The notes under the pieces are model-generated. The model saw only the letters and a program-made list of their open reading frames with translations. It made no database searches and had not been told where the DNA came from. A DNA stretch of 64,000 bases, from NCBI RefSeq assembly GCF_011074795.1, contig NZ_JAAMPF010000009.1, positions 62,001 through 126,000 of the forward strand, in the 5' to 3' direction. This stretch comes from Marinobacter salicampi (lineage in GTDB: Bacteria > Pseudomonadota > Gammaproteobacteria > Pseudomonadales > Oleiphilaceae). A program made the translations under genes and the position numbers. This document shows positions 42,075 to 50,785 of this stretch, one piece after another; positions within the stretch are counted from its first letter, which is position 1, and each line of letters begins with the position of its first letter.

Positions 42075-42800
42075 TTGAACGTGGATGCAAGGATGCATAA
42101 GACAGCGTGTAGCAACAATCTTCGGGCCCGGTTCTGGGCTTCTCTCATCTTCTTCATCGGAACGGCATTGGCGCATGCGGAGCAGTGGCCTGAATTTCCG
42201 GTTCCTGATGGTGCCAGGATATCGGTCGTGGGTGACCAGATGAAGGTTAACGGCGTACCCATGCAGATGTTTGAGCTGACCAGTCGGGAGAAGCCAGAGG
42301 CCGTGTTGGATTTCTACCGTCAGACCTGGCGTAAACCGACAATCGACGGCGCGCCCGGGTACTCGGAGATCGAGATGGGCGGATGGCAACTGATCAGCCG
42401 GATCGAGGAGCCCTACCTGTTTGCGGTACAGGCGGGTGAGTACACCATGGGCTCTACCGTGGCGTTGCTCTCACTGTCCACCCTTCCTGTGGCTAAGCTG
42501 GACCATGAGCTTGGGAAGGGCTTTCCCAGCCTTGGCGGTACCGAGTTTGGCCTTGATGTATTCAGTGAGGACCCGGGCAAGAGTGGGCGAACGCTGCAGT
42601 TCCGTAATAAGTTCTCCGTTGCCCAGAACTACCGTTTTTACCTGCGCCAGTTCGAGGGCAAAGGCTGGGAGCTGCTGACAGACCAGACCTCCGGCCCGAA
42701 CGAGGCGGTGCTGATGATGGGCCGTGGCAGCAGTGAACTCAACATGACGTTTGTTCGCCAGGCAGGCGACACTCACATGGTTGCAGTGCAGACCCGCTAG
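42075..42800 (+). CDS. Exported accessory protein of the Tad locus (double module)
   Basis: About 235-241 residues depending on the start: TTG 42075, GTG 42081 or ATG 42093; none has an ideal ribosome site. A signal peptide (ARFWASLIFFIGTALAHAE) is present. The mature part seems to hold the same module twice: FPVPDGARISVVG with AVLDFYRQTWRK, then FPSLGGTEFGLDVF with VAQNYRFYLRQFEGKGWELL. The same FP-x-x-G-A/T, FY, GW pattern is seen once in the 39068 protein. It is tightly set within the Tad locus and presumably acts in the periplasm. Confidence 0.65.
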   Translation: MNVDARMHKTACSNNLRARFWASLIFFIGTALAHAEQWPEFPVPDGARISVVGDQMKVNGVPMQMFELTSREKPEAVLDFYRQTWRKPTIDGAPGYSEIEMGGWQLISRIEEPYLFAVQAGEYTMGSTVALLSLSTLPVAKLDHELGKGFPSLGGTEFGLDVFSEDPGKSGRTLQFRNKFSVAQNYRFYLRQFEGKGWELLTDQTSGPNEAVLMMGRGSSELNMTFVRQAGDTHMVAVQTR

Positions 42801-42821
42801 AGATTAACCGGAGTGAAGCGC

Positions 42822-43019
42822 ATGGATGGCAATAGACTGATCAGCAACCGCGAGCGCGGTGCCTCGACCACGGAATACCTGATCGGTACATCGGCGATGG
42901 TGGCGGCCCTGTTCCTGCCCGTGCCCGGGCTGGGTGGAGAGTCGGCCGTGACCCTGCTGATCAATGCCTTCAAGGATAATCACCACGGTTATATCTGGAG
43001 CATGTCATACCCTTTTTAG
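42822..43019 (+). CDS. Second Flp-type pilin-like small protein
   Basis: A 65-residue protein. ATG 42822 is 9 bases after GGAG. It has a processing site RG/ASTTEYLIGTSAMVAALFL, with Glu at +5 and Tyr at +6 as in Flp pilins. The C-terminal part (ESAVTLLINAFKDNHHGYIW) is short. It differs from the 38706 pilin, so it may be a minor pilin or a pilin for a different condition. Confidence 0.8.
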   Translation: MDGNRLISNRERGASTTEYLIGTSAMVAALFLPVPGLGGESAVTLLINAFKDNHHGYIWSMSYPF

Positions 43020-43112
43020 AAGTACACAAGGATGTATAAGGGCGGTCTGAATCAATTTCTTGAAAGTGATTCAGGACACGGAAGCTGATGAAATCCAACG
43101 GATGGACGTAGT

Positions 43113-44030
43113 ATGGGACAGTCAATCAAAACCGGCGGTTTGCTGATGGCCGCCGTTGCCTTCGCCGGCCTCGCCGGCTGGGGTGCTCTGCAGTATCTAG
43201 AACAGCGAGAAGCCGAGCTGCGCAATGCGGCTGAAAGCCTCGGTGGCCCAAGTGTCGAGGTCGTGGTAGCCGCCATGCCGGCGGAGATTGGCACCACTAT
43301 TTCGCTTGAGAACATGGCCATTGCCGACATCCCGGCCATGTATCTGCCTCAGGACGCCATTACTCCGGCCCAGTTTCAGGAGGTTGCCGGCCGCGCTTTG
43401 GTTGTCGGGCTTGACGAGGGGCGACCCTTGTTGCGCTCCTATATAAGCGGGCTTTCCCATGTAAACAGCTTTGCCGACCTGCTGCCTGTGGGCGAGCGGG
43501 CGATCACTCTCGAGGTGGATGAGCTCAACGCAACCGCTGGCATGCTTCAGGCGGGGGACCGCATCGACCTGCTGCTGATGCCTGAGGCCGAAGAAGAGGG
43601 CTCTGCCCAGTCCGGGCCCCACCTGCACAAGCTCATGGAAAATGTGACGGTTTTGGCAACCGGAAACCTGACCCAGTCTGATGCCGAATTTGCGAAAGCC
43701 GCCGGGGTGTATCCGGACTCACCCTTCTACGGCACGGTTACCATCGGTGTGCCTGTCTACCAGGTAACGGACGTTCTCATGGCCCGGGAGAAAGGCCAGC
43801 TCCATGTGCTCCTGCGTAATACCGGGGATGATGGGTTTGCCGCTTACCCTGGTCATGACCGCTTGAATTCGGGCCCGGGTAGTTCCATTGAAAGCATGGC
43901 CGGTGGGGTGGCCGATAACGGCATGCTGCAGGTTGAGCGAAAAAATGCCGATGGTCTGCGAGGCGGAGCCATCGGGAATGCTGCGGGTGAACGGAGATTG
44001 CCCCAGCGGTTTCTGGCCAGCGACCTGTAG
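43113..44030 (+). CDS. cpaB: Flp pilus assembly protein CpaB/RcpC
   Basis: A 305-residue protein. It has an N-terminal membrane helix (GGLLMAAVAFAGLAGWGAL), then a SAF-like region VEVVVAAMPAEIGTTISLENMAIADIP and a second region with ERAITLEVDELNATAGMLQAGDRIDLLLM, both typical of CpaB/RcpC. The protein is periplasmic and may work with the secretin. The C-terminal tail is variable and rich in Gly. It is followed by the secretin gene after 39 bases. Confidence 0.88.
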   Translation: MGQSIKTGGLLMAAVAFAGLAGWGALQYLEQREAELRNAAESLGGPSVEVVVAAMPAEIGTTISLENMAIADIPAMYLPQDAITPAQFQEVAGRALVVGLDEGRPLLRSYISGLSHVNSFADLLPVGERAITLEVDELNATAGMLQAGDRIDLLLMPEAEEEGSAQSGPHLHKLMENVTVLATGNLTQSDAEFAKAAGVYPDSPFYGTVTIGVPVYQVTDVLMAREKGQLHVLLRNTGDDGFAAYPGHDRLNSGPGSSIESMAGGVADNGMLQVERKNADGLRGGAIGNAAGERRLPQRFLASDL

Positions 44031-44069
44031 TCCCTCTGCAGCAGCTGAGTTGTAACAAGGAAGTTAACC

Positions 44070-45389
44070 ATGACTGATCGAATGTTTGTGCTGCGCGGCC
44101 AGGCGCTGATGCTGATGCTGTTATGCACTGTCTTTTTCTCTGCTGGCCTGGATGCCAAGACCCGTTATCTGCGCATGCACATGGGCGAAACCCGGGTGCT
44201 GGACATGCCAGACGTCAAGCGCGTGGCCGTCGGCAACCCCAATGTGGTCAATTATCGGCCTCTCGACAACGGCCAGCTGGTACTGACTGCGACCGGTCCG
44301 GGCGAAACCTCTCTCGAAATCTGGGCGGCTGGTGACCGCCAAAGCCGGCTGGTGGTCACGGTCAGCGAGGCAAACCTGTCACGGAAGCTGCATTCAGCCC
44401 GCGAAATTGCCAGTAGCATCGACGGTGTAACCGTGCGTGAGGTGGACGGCCTGATGGTACTGGACGGCCGGGTTGCACAGAGCGACCTCGGTCGTCTCGA
44501 GATGCTGATGAATGCTCTGCCGGGGGCCGTCAATCTGACCCGCACCCAGGATTTCAGTATGGATCGAATGGTTCTGATGGACGTGCGTATTGTTGAGGTT
44601 AGTAGTCGTGCGGCGCAGCAGCTCGGTATTCGCTGGGGCACGGTTGCAGCGGGCCCAACGATTGGCTTCCATGCGCCGGTGGTGACCAATTCGCAGTTTT
44701 TTGTTGTCACCGACACCGCAAACGGGCTGGCTGGTGAAATTGGCGACGCGGTCATCGGCGCCGACCAGAACTTTTTCAGTTACCTGGGGCTGACCAGCGG
44801 CCTTGGCTCGCAGATTGATCTCATGGCAGAAACCGGCTTTGCGAAAATTCTTGCAGCCCCAAAGCTGGTTACCCGTAGCGGTGAGGTTGCAGCTTTCCAT
44901 TCCGGCGGCGAAATCCCGTACCAGACCGTTGACGAGCTCGGCCGGCCGATCATCCAGTTCCGGGACTTCGGCATCAAGCTTGATATCGAGCCGCTGGCCG
45001 ACGAAGACGGCAATATTCTGGTTCGCCTAGGCACCGAGGTGAGCAGCATTGATCGCGCCAACCAGATAGGGGACACACCGGGACTCCGGACCAGAGCTGC
45101 CGAGAGCGTGATCAATGTCGTGGACGGAGAAACCATTGTGATCTCAGGCCTTGCATCGACCTCTTTAAGCAATCAGGTCACCAAGGTGCCCTTCCTTGGT
45201 GACATTCCGTTTCTCGGTGCGCTCTTCCGGTCGACAGAAAAGGTGGACGAGCAGACCGAGATCGCCGTCTTTGTGACCCCGCAGCTGATGACACCGGAGA
45301 GCGAGCGCAACAAACGCATGCTGGAAGCGGCCCGTGACGAGGTACGTCCCCTGGTCGAAGATCGCCTCAATCAGGCCTTTCTGGAGTGA
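44070..45389 (+). CDS. cpaC: Flp pilus secretin CpaC/RcpA
   Basis: A 439-residue protein with a signal peptide (ALMLMLLCTVFFSAGLDA). The N-terminal domain (ETRVLDMPDVKRVAVGNPNVV) and a BON-like region (REIASSIDGVTVREVDGLMVLDG) are followed by a secretin core (VLMDVRIVEVSSRAAQQLGI, AKILAAPKLVTRSGEVAAFHSGGEIPYQ, VVDGETIVISGLAS, KVPFLGDIPFLGALFR). This forms the outer-membrane channel for the Flp pilus. It ends 3 bases before the ATPase start. Confidence 0.93.
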   Translation: MTDRMFVLRGQALMLMLLCTVFFSAGLDAKTRYLRMHMGETRVLDMPDVKRVAVGNPNVVNYRPLDNGQLVLTATGPGETSLEIWAAGDRQSRLVVTVSEANLSRKLHSAREIASSIDGVTVREVDGLMVLDGRVAQSDLGRLEMLMNALPGAVNLTRTQDFSMDRMVLMDVRIVEVSSRAAQQLGIRWGTVAAGPTIGFHAPVVTNSQFFVVTDTANGLAGEIGDAVIGADQNFFSYLGLTSGLGSQIDLMAETGFAKILAAPKLVTRSGEVAAFHSGGEIPYQTVDELGRPIIQFRDFGIKLDIEPLADEDGNILVRLGTEVSSIDRANQIGDTPGLRTRAAESVINVVDGETIVISGLASTSLSNQVTKVPFLGDIPFLGALFRSTEKVDEQTEIAVFVTPQLMTPESERNKRMLEAARDEVRPLVEDRLNQAFLE

Positions 45390-45392
45390 GTC

Positions 45393-47123
45393 ATGTTTGA
45401 GATCAATGTGAGCACCCGCAAGGGGCGAGGAATTCAGCGCATCCACTGCTCGGATGAGCAATGCCGGATAGGGCGGGACAAGGACAACCTGGTGGTACTG
45501 CAGGGCTGGAAAGTGGCCGGAGTCCATGCCTGGCTGACCTCAAAGCCTGAGGGCGTGTTCATCAGCGACAACAAGACCCGGACCGGCCTGACGGTCAATG
45601 ACAAAAAGGTCGGCGAGTACGGGCCCCTCGGGGACCAGGATCTGGTTGCCATCGGCGACTATCACATCCGGATCCGGCAAGCCGAGGCCCTGGCGGATCC
45701 GCTCATGGCCATATCACCAAAAGCAGCCACAGAGGCCGCCGAATCACCTCGTGAAGCTGGTGGCGAGGCATTGGCTCCGATCCTGACACAATCTGTTGGG
45801 CCGGCTGTCGACTATGCAGACGGCTCCACTACCAGCGGACCCGTCGATGCCCTGTATGCACCCTGGCGTGCTGTGGTTCGCGAACAGCTGGTCAAACTCA
45901 TGGATTTGCGGAGGCTCAACGTTAATGAGCTTTCGGACACCGAGCTTCGGAGTATTTCCCGGGAGGCCATCGATGAAATTATCTCGGGTCTTGCTCTGCC
46001 AGCGGAGGTTGATCGGGAGGAACTCGCCCGACAGACCCTGGCCGAGGCGGTGGGGCTAGGGCCACTGGAACAGCTCCTGATGCAGGATGATGTCAGCGAG
46101 ATCATGGTCAATTCGGCGAAGGAGCTGTTCTTCGAGCAGAACGGCCGCCTGCAGAAATCCGCGGTCACCTTTACCGATGACCGGGCCGTTCTCAGCGCAA
46201 TCGAGCGAATCGTTGCACCGCTGGGGCGCCGGATCGACGAAAGCTCACCGATGGTTGATGCACGCCTTGCTGATGGCTCTCGGGTAAACGCGGTCATTCC
46301 GCCGCTGTCCCTGAAAGGTCCCTGCATCACAATCCGGAAGTTCATGAAGGACAGGCTGACGGCCCAGCATCTGATTAATTTCGGATCCATTAGTCCTGCC
46401 ATGGTGAAATTCATCGAAACGGCCGTCACCTGCAAACGTAACGTGGTGATTTCGGGGGGTACGGGTTCGGGGAAGACCACTTTGCTGAACATGCTTTCCA
46501 ATTTTATTCCTGACGATGAACGCATCATCACTGTCGAAGATGCCGCGGAACTCAAACTGACGCAGCCCAATCTGGTGGCACTGGAGGCTCGGCCACCCAA
46601 CCAGGAAGGCAAGGGCTCGGTTTCGATCCGGGACCTTGTCCGAAACTGCCTGCGTATGCGTCCGGACCGTATCGTTGTTGGCGAGTGCCGCGGGGGGGAA
46701 GCCCTCGACATGCTACAGGCCATGAACACCGGTCACGATGGTTCACTCACAACCATTCACGCCAACTCTCCGCGGGATTGTATATCCCGCCTTGAAGTGC
46801 TGGTGCTGATGAGCGGGATCGAGATGCCGCTATCGGCCGTGCGTGAGCAAATCTCCTCGGCGGTGAACCTGATCGTACAACAGACCCGGTTTTCCTGTGG
46901 CAGCCGCCGGGTGACCTCCATTGCCGAGGTAACCGGGGTCGACGGCAATACCGTCCAGCTGGCGGAGATCTTCCGTTTCCGTCAGGAGGGTTTCGACGAG
47001 CGAGGTAAGGTCAAGGGCCAGTTTGAAGCGACCGGGATCATTCCGGAATTTTATGAGGCGATGTCCCGGCGCGGAGCAAGAGTCGACCTGAGCATTTTCC
47101 GCAAGGAACAGGACCATGGGTAA
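45393..47123 (+). CDS. tadA: FHA-domain TadA/CpaF ATPase fusion
   Basis: A 576-residue protein. Residues about 3-93 form an FHA-like domain: CRIGRDKDNLVVL, GVHAWLTS, GVFISDNKTRTGLTVNDKKVG. The typical FHA Ser is replaced (GVHA rather than SRHA), so phosphothreonine binding is uncertain. The T2SE-type ATPase follows with Walker A SGGTGSGKTTLL near residue 353, Walker B-like RPDRIVVGECRGGEALDML, and the His-box GSLTTIHANSP. Such ATPases power Flp pilus assembly. An FHA fusion to the ATPase is unusual in my knowledge of Tad loci. It overlaps tadB by 8 bases. Confidence 0.9.
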   Translation: MFEINVSTRKGRGIQRIHCSDEQCRIGRDKDNLVVLQGWKVAGVHAWLTSKPEGVFISDNKTRTGLTVNDKKVGEYGPLGDQDLVAIGDYHIRIRQAEALADPLMAISPKAATEAAESPREAGGEALAPILTQSVGPAVDYADGSTTSGPVDALYAPWRAVVREQLVKLMDLRRLNVNELSDTELRSISREAIDEIISGLALPAEVDREELARQTLAEAVGLGPLEQLLMQDDVSEIMVNSAKELFFEQNGRLQKSAVTFTDDRAVLSAIERIVAPLGRRIDESSPMVDARLADGSRVNAVIPPLSLKGPCITIRKFMKDRLTAQHLINFGSISPAMVKFIETAVTCKRNVVISGGTGSGKTTLLNMLSNFIPDDERIITVEDAAELKLTQPNLVALEARPPNQEGKGSVSIRDLVRNCLRMRPDRIVVGECRGGEALDMLQAMNTGHDGSLTTIHANSPRDCISRLEVLVLMSGIEMPLSAVREQISSAVNLIVQQTRFSCGSRRVTSIAEVTGVDGNTVQLAEIFRFRQEGFDERGKVKGQFEATGIIPEFYEAMSRRGARVDLSIFRKEQDHG

Positions 47124-47970
47124 TGGTGCATTGCTCGCGGTAAGCGGCGTAGCAGGTCTTGCGTTTCTGCTTGCCTGGTGGGCTTTCCACAGCGTTACCA
47201 GCGGCATCGCTCGCCATCACGAGACCTTCAAGGAAACCGCCCGGGCCAATCTCGCCGACGCCTTTATCTTTATCGAGCCTGAGAAGCTATACATCGCCAA
47301 CATCGTCTTCCTGATTGGCGGCTTCCTTATTACCTGGCTTCTAAGCGGCGCCTGGCCCGTGGCGCTGATGGCGGCTTTCCTGGTGGCTTTCCTGCCGCGG
47401 TTTGCCTATGGGTTCATTAAAAAGCGTCGCGAGAACCGCTTCCTGCAGGACCTGCCGGATGCGCTCAGCGCTCTCGCCAGCATGATGCGCTCCGGTGCCA
47501 GCTTCAATATTGCCCTTGAGCACCTGGTCAACGAAGTCTCGGGCCCCATCGCACAGGAATTTGGCCTGCTACAGCGTGAGCTCCGTATGGGCGTGGATTA
47601 CAACACCGCATTGGCTGCCCTCTGTCAACGTATGCCCCTGGCAGAGCTGCAGCTGGTGGCCTCGGGTATCAAGATCTCCCGGGAGGTCGGGGGCGAGCTT
47701 TCGGAAACCCTGGCGCGGCTGGGTGAGACCATCCGGAGGAAGGTCGAAATGGAAGGCAAGATAAAAGCACTGACGGCTCAGGGTAAGTATCAGGGCATGG
47801 TGATGGCGGCGCTGCCGATATTCCTGGCGCTCGCCATTTACCACATTGAGCCCGAGGCCATGGCACGCCTGTTCACCGAGCCGCTCGGCTGGGCAACCTG
47901 CGCCATCGTCGTGGTGTTCGAATTGCTGGGCTACCACTTCATTAAAAAAATCGTGTCGATCGACGTCTAG
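47116..47970 (+). CDS. tadB: Tad inner-membrane platform protein TadB
   Basis: A 284-residue protein. It has N-terminal helices, then the T2SF-type cytoplasmic domain DLPDALSALASMMRSGASFNIALEHLV, EFGLLQRELRMGVDYNTALAALCQRMP, KISREVGGELSETLARLGETIRRKVEMEGKI, then two C-terminal helices. It overlaps the ATPase gene by 8 bases and is expected to form the platform with TadC. Confidence 0.92.
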   Translation: MGNGALLAVSGVAGLAFLLAWWAFHSVTSGIARHHETFKETARANLADAFIFIEPEKLYIANIVFLIGGFLITWLLSGAWPVALMAAFLVAFLPRFAYGFIKKRRENRFLQDLPDALSALASMMRSGASFNIALEHLVNEVSGPIAQEFGLLQRELRMGVDYNTALAALCQRMPLAELQLVASGIKISREVGGELSETLARLGETIRRKVEMEGKIKALTAQGKYQGMVMAALPIFLALAIYHIEPEAMARLFTEPLGWATCAIVVVFELLGYHFIKKIVSIDV

Positions 47971-47981
47971 GGAAACCACTC

Positions 47982-48851
47982 ATGTCGATAAAGATTCTGC
48001 TGGTGCTAACAGTTTCAGTGTCCTGCCTGCTGATGTTTCTGGCCATTCGAAATATCAAAGAGGCCGTGCCAGAAGACGACCGCAGTTACATGGACCCGCT
48101 GCCACCTATGCTGCGTCTGGCCTGGCCTCTTGTGCGTCTGTTCGCCTTCTATGTAGGCGAACGCCTGCCGACCGATTGGCTCGAGCGCTATCAAAATACC
48201 ATCCGGCGCTCCGGTGTTGCCTATCTGATGAGTGCTGACGAGTTCGTTGGCCTCAAATGTCTGGGCGCCGCGGCCGCCACCGCCATAGCCGGACTCATCC
48301 TGTCGACATTGGAAGCATTGGATCCGCTGTATCTGGGCCTGGCGGGGGTCGTCGGTTGGGTGCTGCCGTCGCTTTCCCTGCGGGATCTGCGGAAGAAGCG
48401 CGAGAAAGAGATCCTCAGGGCGCTGCCCACTTATCTGGACTTCCTGACCATGGCGGTGCAGGCCGGGATGAACTTGTCCGGGGCACTTCAGCAAGCCGTG
48501 GAAAAAGGCCCGGAGGGTCCCCTGAGAGGCGAGCTTAATAAGGTGGTACGGGACGTCCGCGCTGGCATGTCCAGGATTGATGCCCTGAAGGCCATGGCTG
48601 AAAGGCTGGACATTCGGGAAGTGAATACGTTCGTCACTGCCGTCGCACAATCCGACAAAACCGGGGCCAGTATCGGGGATACCTTGAAGGTCCAGGCAGA
48701 CCAAAGGCGGACAGAGCGCTTTCAGAGGGCGGAAAAGCTGGCCATGGAAGCGCCGGTGAAACTCATTTTTCCGCTGGTGGTTTTCATTTTTCCGATGACC
48801 TTTCTGGTGCTCGGTTTTCCGATCGCCATGAAGTTCATGTACGAGCTTTGA
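47982..48851 (+). CDS. tadC: Tad inner-membrane platform protein TadC
   Basis: A 289-residue protein with the T2SF domain (LPTYLDFLTMAVQAGMNLSGALQQAV, GELNKVVRDVRAGMSRIDALKAMAERL, SDKTGASIGDTLKVQADQRRTERFQRAEKLAMEAPVKLIFPLV). It starts 11 bases after tadB. Together with TadB it forms the pilus platform in the inner membrane. The stop overlaps the next start (TTGA). Confidence 0.92.
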   Translation: MSIKILLVLTVSVSCLLMFLAIRNIKEAVPEDDRSYMDPLPPMLRLAWPLVRLFAFYVGERLPTDWLERYQNTIRRSGVAYLMSADEFVGLKCLGAAAATAIAGLILSTLEALDPLYLGLAGVVGWVLPSLSLRDLRKKREKEILRALPTYLDFLTMAVQAGMNLSGALQQAVEKGPEGPLRGELNKVVRDVRAGMSRIDALKAMAERLDIREVNTFVTAVAQSDKTGASIGDTLKVQADQRRTERFQRAEKLAMEAPVKLIFPLVVFIFPMTFLVLGFPIAMKFMYEL

Positions 48852-49378
48852 GCACCATCCATGAGATCAAACGTGCGATGACACCAAACGTGGAGCATAG
48901 ACCGGTGAAGCAAAGGAATGTGTTTGCCCGTTATCCCTCAATCCGATTACTGGCCGGCCAGAACGCTGTAATCGAAACCTATCTGGCCCGAACCTGGCCC
49001 CGTCGTTTTCGGGGCCTGCTGGGCAAGAGAGCGCTGTGTCAGAACGAGGGCCTCCTGCTGTCACCCTGCCGCTCGATACATACCTTCGGCATGCCCTACG
49101 CGATTGATGTGGTCTTTCTTGATGAGCAGGCGCGGATTCTGGCCATTGAACCCCATGTTCAAAAGGGCCGGGTGCTCAAGTGCAGCCCCGCCCACGCCAC
49201 TCTGGAACTGCGATCCGGAGCGGCCCGTCGGCACGGACTGCAGGTTGGCCAGTGCCTTCGGGAAGCATCGATCGGGCAGAGCCTGGGACGGTTAGGGAAT
49301 GGAGGACCAGCGGGTTCACTGACGGATAAGGAATATTTGCGGACTGAGATACTGGAAACAGAAGAGAACATCGTTTGA
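48848..49378 (+). CDS. DUF192 family protein inside the Tad locus
   Basis: Up to 176 residues if TTG 48848, overlapping the tadC stop, is the start; ATG 48878 and GTG 48905 are alternatives. The DUF192 core is RTWPRRFRGLLGKRALCQNEGLLLSPCRSIHTFGMPYAIDVVFLD, followed by RILAIEPHVQKGRVLKCSPAHATLELRSG. DUF192 proteins are small beta-barrel-like proteins of unknown function, often with a signal peptide; this one lacks an obvious one. A variable tail follows the domain. It probably shares the Tad transcript. Confidence 0.85.
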   Translation: MSTIHEIKRAMTPNVEHRPVKQRNVFARYPSIRLLAGQNAVIETYLARTWPRRFRGLLGKRALCQNEGLLLSPCRSIHTFGMPYAIDVVFLDEQARILAIEPHVQKGRVLKCSPAHATLELRSGAARRHGLQVGQCLREASIGQSLGRLGNGGPAGSLTDKEYLRTEILETEENIV

Positions 49379-49479
49379 AATCAGCCGGCCGAACGGTGTT
49401 CAGCCTCGAACGAAAGCGGGAAAGCAGCAAGTGAAAGAACGGAATCAGTGAACATGAACCCCATCAGGAGCAGTACCCC

Positions 49480-49920
49480 ATGACCGGAATACGGGATTTT
49501 CACATCTGGCTCGTCATTGTGTTGGCGCTGGTCTTACAGGGATGCGCCACAGGACCCGCGGAAAAACCCATACTGGATATTTACGACACCGCGGAAGCTG
49601 ACTATCGCCAGGGACTGTTGAGCCGGGCTGAGGCAGGCTACCGGAAAGTTATCCAGGCCAAGCCGACGTTTTACGACCCCTGGCTGCGACTGGGCAATAT
49701 CTATGTCCGGACCGGTCAGTATGAGGCGGCCATCCTGATGTTCGGGGAGTGCACACGAATCCAGCCCAACGACATAAGGGGCTGGAACAACCTGGCGCTG
49801 ACGCGGGTAAAGCAGGGTATCGACATTCTGGACCAGGCCAGCGGGTATTTTCCGGACGAAAGGCCCGAGCGGGCACTGCTTGACCGTACCAGGCTCAACC
49901 TGGTCAGTGCTGCCCAGTAA
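49480..49920 (+). CDS. tadD: TadD-like TPR lipoprotein
   Basis: A 146-residue protein. It has a lipoprotein signal LVIVLALVLQGCATGP, with Cys as the mature residue. TPR-type repeats follow (ILDIYDTAEADYRQGLLSRAEAGYRKVIQAKPTFYDPWLRLGNIYVRTGQYEAAILMF in shortened form). Typical TadD proteins are longer, so this is a compact version. It probably aids secretin assembly in the outer membrane. Confidence 0.8.
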   Translation: MTGIRDFHIWLVIVLALVLQGCATGPAEKPILDIYDTAEADYRQGLLSRAEAGYRKVIQAKPTFYDPWLRLGNIYVRTGQYEAAILMFGECTRIQPNDIRGWNNLALTRVKQGIDILDQASGYFPDERPERALLDRTRLNLVSAAQ

Positions 49921-49985
49921 ACGGCCTACCTAATGGATCAGTCAGGGCGCGAAGGCCGACCAGAAGCGACGCAAGGAAGCGACAA

Positions 49986-50735
49986 ATGCAAAGTAAAAAG
50001 GGAGCTTTACGGAAGCGCCAGGGAGGCTTCAGCCTTGTTGAACACATCTGGCTCTGGCCAGTGCTGGTGATGCTGACCCTGGGCTCAATACAGCTGGGTC
50101 TGCTCTTCAAGGCCCGGGCAACGGTCAATAACGCCACCTTTCTCGCGGCGCGGGAGGGCTCGATCAATCACGCCGACAAGTCAGTCATGCGTAACACGCT
50201 CGCCAAGGCCATGGCCCCGCTGTATGTCAAAAAAGCTCCGAACCTGGCCAAACTGACCCGAAGCCAGGTGGAACAGGTGGCGGCTGCGATAATCGGAAAG
50301 GGCGCCATTCAGGTGATCTCACCTACGCCGGAGATTTTTCGGACCTTCGCGGTAAAACAGTACAGCCTTGAAAAAAGCAGGGGGAAAACCCGGGAAAGAC
50401 AAACGCTCCAGATCCCCAACGACAACCTGAACGTGCGCAGCAGTGCCACCAGAACCGTCAAAGTCAGCGGTAATAACGTCGCCATCAACCTGCAGGATGC
50501 CAACCTGCTGAAGATCAGGGGACACTGGTGCTATGAACTGGAAGTTCCCATGGTCAACGTGCTGATCCGCAAAACCATGCGCACTCTCGGGTCGGCCTCG
50601 CATCCCCATTGGGCTAACTGCGAGGCTCTCTCCCTTGTCGATGGCAAGCACCGTATACCGGTGAGCGGCCACAGCATTGTGCGTATGCAATCCCCTGTCC
50701 GGTGTAGCGATACCCGCTGCAATAACCTGAAATAA
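49986..50735 (+). CDS. TadE-like minor pilin with a type IVa-style cleavage site
   Basis: A 249-residue protein. The N-terminus RQGG/FSLVEHIWLWPVLVMLTLGSIQLGLLF resembles a classic type IV prepilin site (G/FSLVE), with Glu at +5. The soluble part has NNATFLAAREGSINHAD and an MVNVLIRKTMRTLG stretch typical of TadE/F-like proteins. Two cysteines near the end (RCSDTRCNN) may form a disulfide. AAGGA lies 8 bases before ATG 49986. Confidence 0.78.
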   Translation: MQSKKGALRKRQGGFSLVEHIWLWPVLVMLTLGSIQLGLLFKARATVNNATFLAAREGSINHADKSVMRNTLAKAMAPLYVKKAPNLAKLTRSQVEQVAAAIIGKGAIQVISPTPEIFRTFAVKQYSLEKSRGKTRERQTLQIPNDNLNVRSSATRTVKVSGNNVAINLQDANLLKIRGHWCYELEVPMVNVLIRKTMRTLGSASHPHWANCEALSLVDGKHRIPVSGHSIVRMQSPVRCSDTRCNNLK

Positions 50736-50785
50736 ACGCCGTGCCCCGGCCCCGATTTATTGGACTGAACGCCAAGGAATTAGCA

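Noticed and set aside
45812..46729. Minus-strand frame of about 305 codons
   Set aside because: Antisense to the TadA ATPase; Ser/Arg-rich shadow without features.
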